Assembly: GCA_964509505.1 (NCBI GenBank)
Contig: CAZDYP010000118.1
Span: forward strand, 1-16,979
Reading direction: 5' to 3'
Source: CAZDYP01 sp964509505
GTDB taxonomy: Bacteria; Chloroflexota; Anaerolineae; JACRMK01
Length of the DNA stretch: 16,979 bases
The notes below the pieces were generated by a model that made no database searches, was not told where the DNA came from, and saw only the letters and a program-made list of their open reading frames with translations. This document shows, one piece after another, positions 1 through 7,500 of the stretch; the stretch's first letter is position 1, and each line of letters begins with the position of its first letter. The translations under genes were made by a program, and so were the position numbers.

Positions 1-665
1 GCCGAGCCTGCAAGGATCGCGAGCCATGGACCTTTGAGCGGCAACGAGCGCTGCGCTTCGCCGCGCCCTACATCTTCCTGACGCGCCAGCGCAACGGACA
101 CCAAGCCAAAGAAGAAGAACCCAAATAAGTATGGCACAAGCGCGATGCGCCCCAGCCACGTATTGATGAGCGCGAGCAGCGCCAGCAACAACACACCCAA
201 GCGAAAGCGAAAGCCGATGCTGTCAAAATCGAGTGAGGCTTGCGACATGCTCACACCACGCCACCACGCGAAGACACCCATGAGGATGACGAGCATTTCA
301 GGCGAAAACGCGATAAACAAGCGCGCGATAGCGCTAGGTACTCTCACCAACCAGCTGAGGTCGAGCGGGGTGAAGTGTGAGAAGACCGTGAGGCGCAAGA
401 CGATGAAAATCGAAAGCGCTGCCAGCGTGACGCTCAACGTTTGCTGTTGTCGCAGACGCAAGTGTGAATTCAACAAGAAACGCGACGAATACAACGCGAT
501 GGCGACGAGTGTGGCGAAGGTGAACACACTGACGCGCGGCTCACCCATCACCGCTAAGGCAACGCCAAAGAAGCCGTACGCCCAACACAGCTCCATCGCT
601 GCACAGGAGAGCGTCAACAGCTCGCGTCTTGGATTGAATACGTCTTGCCAAGTGGTCGTTGTCAT
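1..665 (-). CDS. Polytopic membrane protein, 3' end outside window (third gene of MoxR-DUF58 operon)
   Basis: The minus-strand frame is open from an ATG at 665 to the window edge, giving 221 codons of the N-terminal part. It is strongly hydrophobic, with about six candidate membrane segments: near residues 14-38, 48-68, 78-97, 103-135, 155-175 and 182-202. After them comes a charged stretch (ARQEDVGRGEAQRSLP). It starts 19 bp after the DUF58 stop, so the two genes are probably co-transcribed. No good Shine-Dalgarno is visible, so translational coupling is likely. In MoxR-DUF58 operons the third gene is often a membrane protein with a transglutaminase core or a DUF4129 domain. The part seen fits the membrane region of such a protein, but the diagnostic domain would lie outside the window. 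The reading frame is sure; the family is an inference from context. Confidence 0.72.
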   Translation of the reverse strand, partial: MTTTTWQDVFNPRRELLTLSCAAMELCWAYGFFGVALAVMGEPRVSVFTFATLVAIALYSSRFLLNSHLRLRQQQTLSVTLAALSIFIVLRLTVFSHFTPLDLSWLVRVPSAIARLFIAFSPEMLVILMGVFAWWRGVSMSQASLDFDSIGFRFRLGVLLLALLALINTWLGRIALVPYLFGFFFFGLVSVALARQEDVGRGEAQRSLPLKGPWLAILAGS

Positions 666-684
666 AGTCAACCGTGCGCAGCGC

Positions 685-2028
685 TCACTCTTCAGGCTCG
701 CTTTCCCATTCGCCCGGATCTTCCACGTCAATTTTATCTGGGTCAACGTGGAAAATACGAATGCCTGCGAGCTCTACCGATTCGTCGCCCTTGTATGAAG
801 TGTCGAGTGAGACGAGCGAAACTTGCCGCCCTGCGTCTTTGAGTTTGAGCAACGTCGTCAACAATTTGTCGTTGACGACGCACGTCACAATCGCCATGGT
901 CGCGCCCCATGCTAAGCGCGCGGATTCGGCGAGCAACAGTTGGCTGAAATCTGCCGTTGGATAGCCCGTAATCGCGGCGAGGGCTTCGAGAATTTTCAAG
1001 AGCTGGTTCGGGTCGCGGCCTGGCATCACTTTGATGGATTGGTCGGAGCGTGGCACGCTGCCATTCGCAATCAGGCCGACGGCGTATTTTTGTTTCGTCG
1101 CGTGATCGGCAATCGAAGCGGCGGCGCTGATCATACGTTCCAGCAAGGCGGTGTCCGTGCCATGCCAATGTTTCTCGAAAGTATTGACGCACAAGAACAC
1201 GGCGAGATGCGGCACAATCGAGGATTCGAGCACGCGCACTTGCAATTGACTGCGACGCGCCGTGGCTTTCCAATGAATGCGTTTGAAGGAATCTTCGGGA
1301 TGATAGTCGCGCACGCCGACATTGCGCGAGGGGTCTTCAAAAATCGTCGGAGGCCCCCGTCGTTCGCCAAATGGACTCTTGCTGGGAATGCCAAGCTCCG
1401 CCAGGTCAAGCAAGCGCGGATAGACGATGAGTCGGGTCAGTGGCTTGATCGTCAGCGTGCTGGTAAACAAACCGAAGATGTCGCCAGAGCGTACGTTGGC
1501 GGGACCGAGGAAATAAAAGCCGCGATACTTGCAATACACCTGATAGCGCCAGTTTACGCGCTCGAACCAACGCGTCGCCGTGAGATGCGCCAGCACGCCG
1601 ACTTTCGGTTGCGACGTGGGCGAGATGCGCCCATTGAGAAACGGCAGCTTCAACGGCACTTGGTCTTCGACCTGCACCCATGCCAGCGGCAAGAACTTGC
1701 GATTGGTGAGGCTCACGGTCAAGTCAACTGTTTCACCCGCGAAGGCGCGCGTCTCCGAACAACGTCGCTCGTATTCGACGGCGCGCAAGGCGAAGCGATT
1801 CCATGACCACGACAAGGCGCAAATGGTGAGCAGCAACGCGCCCATTTGCGGCAACGCACCCTGTCGGAAGAGGAAGCCGATGAAGATGAGCAAGAGCGAC
1901 AAGCCAATCCACGCATCGTTGAACATCGCCGTGCGTTGCTCGCCGGCGCGCGCCATCAACTCCTTGACGCGCTCTTCGAGCGTCTTGCCTGACGAGGCGC
2001 GAGAGAAAAGAGAAGACACCGTGTACAT
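685..2028 (-). CDS. DUF58 domain protein
   Basis: A 447-residue protein. Two hydrophobic segments (about residues 39-55 and 58-76) anchor it in the membrane. A beta-rich region (about 85-200) follows, then the DUF58 hallmark around residues 238-258, read as GVRDYHPEDSFKRIHW plus KATAR. The rest resembles a vWA-like fold and ends in a very acidic tail. DUF58 proteins are partners of MoxR ATPases; roles in envelope stress or complex assembly are known for some, but the biochemical activity is generally unknown. It lies 221 bp after moxR and 19 bp before the membrane-protein gene in the same direction, the usual order for this operon. The start is uncertain: no Shine-Dalgarno precedes the ATG at 2028, and internal ATGs at residues 25 and 35 would still keep both membrane segments. 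A long plus-strand frame opposite it is a shadow. Confidence 0.9.
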   Translation of the reverse strand: MYTVSSLFSRASSGKTLEERVKELMARAGEQRTAMFNDAWIGLSLLLIFIGFLFRQGALPQMGALLLTICALSWSWNRFALRAVEYERRCSETRAFAGETVDLTVSLTNRKFLPLAWVQVEDQVPLKLPFLNGRISPTSQPKVGVLAHLTATRWFERVNWRYQVYCKYRGFYFLGPANVRSGDIFGLFTSTLTIKPLTRLIVYPRLLDLAELGIPSKSPFGERRGPPTIFEDPSRNVGVRDYHPEDSFKRIHWKATARRSQLQVRVLESSIVPHLAVFLCVNTFEKHWHGTDTALLERMISAAASIADHATKQKYAVGLIANGSVPRSDQSIKVMPGRDPNQLLKILEALAAITGYPTADFSQLLLAESARLAWGATMAIVTCVVNDKLLTTLLKLKDAGRQVSLVSLDTSYKGDESVELAGIRIFHVDPDKIDVEDPGEWESEPEE

Positions 2029-2249
2029 AGGCTAATGCAATTGCCACGCTGGTTGCAGGACAGGAAAGATAAGGCTTTCGCACAGAGAAAATTCGCTGTC
2101 ACGATCCGTTTGCCGTTGCAAAGCAAAGTTGAGATTTTCGAGGAACAGTTCGGGCAATTGGCAAAAAGCGCATTTGCTTGAGCGTCAGGGGATATTGTTC
2201 CAGCGCGTGGTCAAGGGTCTTGAAAGCGCTGACCGACACATGCCCGCCG

Positions 2250-3185
2250 TTACTTTTCCACGGGCACCGCCACGCTGCCGACCACTTCCCTCACGATCTC
2301 ATCCGCCGTGCGCCCGCGCAATCTCGTCTGTGGGCTGATGATGAGGCGATGCGTCAAGACGTAGGGCGTCAGGTGCTTCACGTCGTCGGGGATGACGAAG
2401 TCGCGTCCGCGAATCGCCGCCAATGCTTGCGCCGTGCGATGCAACGAGAGCGAACCGCGCGGACTCGCGCCGAGCTGCACGGCAGGATGCTCGCGCGTCG
2501 CGCGCACGACAGCGACGATGTAATCACGCACCGATTGTTCGATACGCACTTGCTTCACTGCGGTCTGCATCACGCTCAACTCGTCGGCTGTGACAACGCT
2601 CGGCAAGGTGTCGAGTGGGCTGTGTTGCTCGAAGCGTTGCACCATTTGGCTTTCTTCTTGCGCGCTGGGATAACCGATTGTCAGTCGCAGCAAGAAGCGA
2701 TCCACTTGTGCTTCGGGCAACGGGAACGTGCCTTCGAGCTCAATGGGATTTTGGGTTGCCAGCACAATGAACGGACGCGGCAGTAGGCGTGTCTCGCCAT
2801 CCACCGTGATTTGCCGCTCCTCCATCGCCTCAAGTAACGCCGATTGCGTGCGCGGCGTCGCGCGATTGATTTCGTCAGCCAGCACGACCTGCGCCATGAT
2901 GGGCCCTGCGCGATATTCAAACTCGGATTGTTTTTGGTTGAAGTAAGAGATGCCCGTCACGTCGGAGGGCAAGAGATCAGGCGTGAATTGAATGCGGCGG
3001 AACGCGCAACCCAACGATTTGGCGATGGATTTGGCGAGCGTGGTCTTGCCTGTGCCAGGCACGTCTTCGATGAGGATGTGCCCTTCACAGAGCAACGCGA
3101 CCAACACCAACTCGATCACGTTGCGTTTGCCGACCATCACCTGCTCGGCGTTGGCGATGATGCGCTCGGCCGTTTGCTGAATCAT
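2250..3185 (-). CDS. MoxR-family AAA+ ATPase
   Basis: A 311-residue AAA+ ATPase of the MoxR family, probably a chaperone acting with the neighbouring DUF58 and membrane proteins. Visible motifs are Walker A (VPGTGKTT, residues 42-49), Walker B (VVLADEIN, 100-107), the MoxR-typical NRATPRTQSALLEAMEE segment (107-123) and sensor 1 (ATQNP, 143-147). Length is normal for the family. The frame stays open 27 codons upstream to 3266, but I chose the ATG at 3185 because AAGGA lies 8 nt before it, because homologues begin near this point, and because the promoter at 3216-3244 lies inside the longer reading frame. The ATPase assignment is firm; the substrate is unknown. It is the first gene of the minus-strand operon with DUF58. 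Confidence 0.95.
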   Translation of the reverse strand: MIQQTAERIIANAEQVMVGKRNVIELVLVALLCEGHILIEDVPGTGKTTLAKSIAKSLGCAFRRIQFTPDLLPSDVTGISYFNQKQSEFEYRAGPIMAQVVLADEINRATPRTQSALLEAMEERQITVDGETRLLPRPFIVLATQNPIELEGTFPLPEAQVDRFLLRLTIGYPSAQEESQMVQRFEQHSPLDTLPSVVTADELSVMQTAVKQVRIEQSVRDYIVAVVRATREHPAVQLGASPRGSLSLHRTAQALAAIRGRDFVIPDDVKHLTPYVLTHRLIISPQTRLRGRTADEIVREVVGSVAVPVEK

Positions 3186-3215
3186 GGCGAATGTCCTTGT
3201 GTGGAAGCTGAGGGG

Positions 3216-3244
3216 AGTATAACATTGCGGCAAGGGCTTGGCAA
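3216..3244 (-). promoter_or_regulatory. Sigma-70-type promoter of the moxR operon
   Basis: On the minus strand TTGCCA (3244-3239) is followed after exactly 17 nt by TATACT (3221-3216). Each hexamer is one mismatch from consensus. Transcription would start near 3209, giving a leader of about 24 nt before the moxR ATG at 3185. This supports the shorter MoxR start. Confidence 0.7.
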
Positions 3245-3444
3245 TTTGTTGGAAGTGATTTGCCATGACCTCCGCTTCACCATGATGATTTCGATGAGCT
3301 CAATCTACACACGGATTCGCCCACTGAACCATCCGTAGGCATCGCACACGTAAGTGTTGGTTGAAAGGTCAAGGTTTTCGTCAACCGTCGCCATGCAATC
3401 CTGTGCCTTGTCGCATTGGCGAGGTTGCGTGTGCGAAGGCTCCC

Positions 3445-3558
3445 ATGTTCGCCCGTCAAGGGTTCGTCCTCTATCGTGTTCTCAACGTCACACTGGTTTC
3501 ACTGTTTCTCCTTGTCCTCGCCCTCGCGGCGCAATCGGCGCAGGCTGACTGCAGCAGT
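3445..3558 (+). pseudogene. Orphan signal-peptide-like 5' gene remnant
   Basis: A plus-strand frame starting with ATG at 3445 encodes a textbook signal peptide. It has a short basic N-region (two Arg), a long hydrophobic core (VTLVSLFLLVLALAA) and an AQA cleavage motif at residues 32-34. GAAGG lies about 5 nt upstream. After the cleavage site the frame runs into a hairpin and then antisense to the 3' end of the GXGXG gene, where the sequence is low-quality shadow protein. It may be the 5' stump of a lost secreted-protein gene, or a chance hydrophobic frame. Confidence is low. Confidence 0.25.
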
Positions 3559-3571
3559 CAGCGATTTCTTT
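3544..3571 (+). terminator. Palindrome with T-rich tail, possible plus-strand terminator
   Basis: GCTGACTGC and GCAGTCAGC form a perfect inverted repeat centred on 3553, followed on the plus strand by GATTTCTTTT. The minus strand has no T-tract, so this is not an obvious terminator for the GXGXG gene that ends at 3580. It could end a transcript reading the signal-peptide-like frame. Confidence 0.35.
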
Positions 3572-3579
3572 TCCAGAAC

Positions 3580-4524
3580 CTATTTTCCCCTTATCACCCA
3601 AAACTTCTCTCGCCGCGTCGCCCACGTTTCCAACATTCCTTGCGCCCACTGGCTAGCTGTTGCCATGACGTGTTGCGCGATCAGCTCATGCAACTGCGTT
3701 TCAGCTTCACCGCTCACGCCCCGCGTCGCCGTCACCAATTCGTCGTTGAGGCGCGTCGTGAACAGCCCATCGGCGTCATACACATACGCGACGCCGCCCG
3801 TCATGCCCGCCGCAAAGTTGCGCCCCGTCTTGCCTAACACGACGACCGCGCCGCCCGTCATGTATTCGCAACCATGATCGCCCACGCCCTCGACCACTGC
3901 CGTCGCGCCGCTGTTGCGTACGGCAAAGCGCTCGCCCGCGCGTCCCGCTGCAAACAACGCGCCACCCGTCGCGCCATACAACGCCGTGTTGCCCATGATG
4001 AAATTTTCGTGTGACGCATACCGCGCGCCACTGGGCAAACGCAACACCAGCTCGCCGCCCGCCATGCCCTTGCCCACATAATCGTTCGCTTCACCCCATA
4101 ACTCCAAACGCAAGCCGTTGATGCAGAACGCGCCGAAGCTCTGTCCCGCGCTGCCATGCAATACACAATCAATCGTGCGTGGCGGCAAGCCTGCATCGCC
4201 GTAGCGTCGCGCAATCTCGCCCGCGATGCGCGCACCCACCGTGCGGTCCAACATGGTGATCGCGTGTGTGAGTTGGATAGGCGTTGGCGTGATGATGGCG
4301 TTCATGGCTTGCGCGCATAACCAATCATCGAGCGTCTCCGTAGCCTGCATGGCATTGCTCACCGGCATAAAACGACGCGGGCGCGCACCATCAGGATCAG
4401 CATCCGCTAGCACGCGACTGAAGTCGAGTGGGGCGGTGGGGCGCGTGGTCGAATAGTCGGGTGGTTGGTCCGTTGGATAGTTTGATGGCAGATTGGTTTG
4501 ATGAGTAGGCAAAATTGTGCGCAT
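3580..4524 (-). CDS. gltB: Glutamate synthase GXGXG domain as a separate protein (C-terminal part of split GltB)
   Basis: A 314-residue protein matching the C-terminal part of the glutamate synthase large subunit. Residues 1-32 are low complexity, encoded by 8-nt repeats. Residues about 33-100 are the linker region (LDFSRVLA, then LDRTVGARIAGEIARRYG). Residues about 100-270 form the GXGXG beta-helix, with GSAGQSFGAF (124-133), GEANDYVGKG (144-153), RNSGATAVVEG (203-213) and GRNFAAGMTGG (234-244). In GltB this domain links the glutaminase and FMN domains and helps form the ammonia tunnel. Here it starts 31 bp after the stop of the main gltB frame, in a different phase, with AAGGAA 7 nt before the ATG. 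An in-frame TAA lies about 20 nt upstream, so it cannot be an extension. A dedicated ribosome binding site argues for a real split rather than a sequencing error. The C-terminus (FWVIRGK) is slightly short. Confidence 0.9.
   Translation of the reverse strand: MRTILPTHQTNLPSNYPTDQPPDYSTTRPTAPLDFSRVLADADPDGARPRRFMPVSNAMQATETLDDWLCAQAMNAIITPTPIQLTHAITMLDRTVGARIAGEIARRYGDAGLPPRTIDCVLHGSAGQSFGAFCINGLRLELWGEANDYVGKGMAGGELVLRLPSGARYASHENFIMGNTALYGATGGALFAAGRAGERFAVRNSGATAVVEGVGDHGCEYMTGGAVVVLGKTGRNFAAGMTGGVAYVYDADGLFTTRLNDELVTATRGVSGEAETQLHELIAQHVMATASQWAQGMLETWATRREKFWVIRGK
4448..4503. repeat. Degenerate 8-nt tandem repeat at the start of the GXGXG gene
   Basis: Seven consecutive octamers on the plus strand: GTCGAATA, GTCGGGTG, GTTGGTCC, GTTGGATA, GTTTGATG, GCAGATTG, GTTTGATG. 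Six of seven begin GT, and two are identical. They encode the low-complexity N-terminal residues 8-26 of the GXGXG protein (T, P, N, Y rich). Confidence 0.65.
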
Positions 4525-4554
4525 GAATACGTTCCTTGAAAATTATTTTCTGTG

Positions 4555-4594
4555 TCTATGACACCTTGACTGAGCGACTATCTGACGGTCTGAC
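4555..4594. repeat. Degenerate 8-nt tandem repeat across the gltB stop codon
   Basis: Five consecutive octamers on the plus strand all end in GAC: TCTATGAC, ACCTTGAC, TGAGCGAC, TATCTGAC, GGTCTGAC. They encode the last dozen residues and the TAG stop of the main gltB frame. The orientation is opposite to the octamers at 4448-4503 (compare TATCTGAC here with TATTCGAC on the other strand there). Confidence 0.6.
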
Positions 4595-7500
4595 TTTGAG
4601 ATAATGCGCTTGCCCAATGACCTCGTCCAACGTGTGCGCTCCCAATGCGGCGAGATACGCGCGCGTCTCTTCGGCGACGAATAGCAGATATGCCATCAAC
4701 CATTCAGGCGCGTTCGGAAACTTCGCGCGCAATTCTTGGCGCTGCGTGGCGATGCCGACAGGGCATGTGTTCAGATGGCACGCGCGCGCCATGATGCACC
4801 CGACGGCGACGACGGCTGCGGTACCGAACGAAAACTCATCCGCGCCAAGCAACGCGCCGATGATCACATGCTGTCCCGTCTTGAAGCCGCCATCCACGCG
4901 CACGCGCACACGCCCACGCAAATCGTTGGCGACGAGTGTTTGCTGCGTTTCCGCGAGTCCCAATTCCCAGCCGACGCCCACATGCTTGATCGAACTCAAC
5001 GGCGACGCGCCCGTGCCGCCTGAGTGTCCGCTAATCTGAATCACATCCGCGTACGCCTTCGCCACACCTGCCGCAATCGTGCCAACGCCCGCCTGCGCGA
5101 CGAGCTTCACCGAAATTTTCGCTTGTGGATTGATGCGCTTCAAATCGTAAATCAGTTGCGCCAAATCTTCGATGCTGTAAATGTCGTGATGCGGCGGTGG
5201 CGAGATGAGCGCGATACCTGTTTGCGAATGGCGAATCGCTGCAATTTCTACTGAAACCTTGTGCGCGGGCAATTGCCCACCCTCACCGGGCTTCGAGCCT
5301 TGCGCCATCTTGATTTGCAACTCGTCCGCCGACATCAGATAGGCGGGCGTCACGCCGAAGCGCGCCGAGGCGACTTGTTTGATGCGACTGTTGCGCTCCG
5401 TGCCATAACGCGAGGGGTGTTCGCCGCCTTCGCCGCTGTTGCTCAACGCGCCAACACGATTCGCGCCAAGCGTGATGGCTTCGTGCGCTTCGAGCGACAA
5501 CGCGCCATGCGACATCGCTGCCGTCGAAAACCGTTGCACGATAGACGTTGCCGCTTCGACTTCGTCCAATGGAATAGGGTGCGCCGCGCACACCAGCTCC
5601 CAATGATCTGCCAGGTCCGTCGCAGGACGCTCATGCACAAGCCGCGCATACTCCAGATATTTTTCGTAAGCATGGTGGAAGTTGCCATTGAGCGCGTGCG
5701 GCATCCGCACCGCCTCGTGCAACGCCTCTACCACTTGCGGATTGAAGGCGTGATACTCGCCTTGCTTTTTGAACTTGAAGTAGCCGTAATGGTTCAGCTT
5801 GGTCGCGCCGTCGCGTTTGCGTTGAGCCTGTGGGAACGCGTGTGCGTGGCGCGTCAGTGCGACGCGTTGAATGTCGCATAAGCCGATGCCCTCGATGGGC
5901 GACGGCGTGCCTGTGAAATACGTTTCAATGACCGCTGAGGCGATGCCGACACTCTCAAAAATTTGCGCGCCGTGATAGGCATCCAACGTCGCAATGCCCA
6001 TCTTCGACATGATTTTGAGCAAGCCCTTTTCGATGGCATGCACGAAGTTCGCTTCAGCCTGTTCAGGCGTCAGGGTCTTGTTGCTCACGTTGCCTTGCGC
6101 GACCAACGCGCGCGCGCTTGCCAATGCGAGATACGGATTGACTGCATTTGCGCCATAGCCAATCAAACACGCGATGCGATGCACATCGTACGCATCGCCT
6201 GCCTCAGCGACGAGGCTCGTCGCCCAACGCAGCCCAACGCGCAATAGATGATGATGCGTTGCGCTCACCGCAAGCAACATCGGAATCGGCGCGCATAACG
6301 GTCCCACTTCGCGGTCGCTCAACACAAGTATTGTCGCGCCATGCTTCACGGCGCGCTCGGCGTGTTGGCATAGCCGGTTCAACGCGAACTCCAAACCGTC
6401 AGGTTGCAGCGCATCGAAGACAGCTGGCAAAATCTCATGTGGGAACTCGTCGCGCCGTGCACGAATCTCGCGCAATTGTTCATCGGTGAGGATGGGACTG
6501 GGCAGTTCTAACAATTTGTTGCGAGTGGTCATTGCGAGCCGTTTCACGGCGAAGTAATCTCCTTCTTGCGACGTGGCGATTGCTTTGTCGCCCCCAACGC
6601 TCCTCGCCATGACGGACTCATCCACCAAGATGTTGCCGCGCCCACCCAAGAAGACGCGCGTGGACATAACGAGCTGCTCGCGCAAATGATCAATCGGCGG
6701 GTTGGTCACTTCGGCGAAGCGCTGCTTGAAGTAATGGTAGAGTGGACGTTCAAATTGGGATAAGACGGCATGAGGCGTATCGTCACCCATCGAACCAATT
6801 GGTTCTGCTCGTTCCTCGACCATTTCACGCAAGACGACGACGAGCTCTTCGGCAGTGTAACCGAAGGCGGCTTGGAGTTGGGTAAGTGGTAGAGGGTAAT
6901 TAGTCAGTGAAGACTGATGATTGAAGATTGAAGACTGATGATTGAAGATTGAAGACTGATGATTGAAGATGGGTTGCTGGTCGCTCGTCTTGGGATTGGA
7001 GATTGGGGATTGGGGATTTTGACGTTGGATGATTTGCTCGACCCACTGCTGATATGGTTTCTGTTGCGCGTAGTGCGCTTTGAGTTCGTCGTTGCTCCAG
7101 AGCTTGTGTTGTGACAAATCAGCCAGCACCATTTGGCCGGGTCCGAGTTTGCCTTTGTGGACGATGCGCGCGGGGTCGAGTTCCAGTCCGCCGACTTCGG
7201 ACGCGGCGACAACGAGCCCATCATCCATCACCGTGTAGCGCGCAGGACGCAACCCGTTGCGGTCGAGCGCCATGCCCACACACCTGCCATCGCTGAATGC
7301 GAGCGCGGCAGGCCCGTCCCATGGCTCCATCAACGTCGCGTGGTAATGATAGAACGCTTTGAGCGCGGCGGACATGTCGGGGACTTTCTCCCACGCTTCT
7401 GGCACGAGCATCATCAGCGCATGAGCGACCTCACGCCCTGATAACGTCAACAATTCGAGCGTGTTGTCGAGCATCGCCGAGTCGCTGCCATTTGCGTCAA

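Larger units (their letters stand above)
3186..3579. other. Intergenic stretch between moxR and the gltB-like operon end
   Basis: About 390 bp without a convincing gene. It holds the moxR promoter, a plus-strand frame whose first 34 codons look like a signal peptide (3445 onward), a perfect 9-bp palindrome followed by T-rich DNA on the plus strand (3544-3571), and a 29-codon minus-strand frame (3305-3394) that I do not recognise. No terminator with a T-tract is visible on the minus strand after the GXGXG gene. Confidence 0.6.

Noticed and set aside
940..1806. Long plus-strand open frame (288 codons) opposite the DUF58 gene
   Set aside because: It is antisense to a well-supported DUF58 protein, has no recognisable domain and no ribosome binding site.
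2099..2239. 46-codon GTG-started minus-strand frame in the moxR-DUF58 gap
   Set aside because: The peptide looks moderately protein-like (AFKTLDHALEQYPL), but there is no clear ribosome binding site and no recognised family.
3305..3394. 29-codon minus-strand frame ending YGWFSGRIRV before moxR
   Set aside because: The tail looks protein-like, but the frame is too short, only AGGA lies close upstream, and I do not recognise it.
6909..7018. Possible CRISPR-like array
   Set aside because: The units are directly adjacent with no spacers and are translated in frame within gltB.
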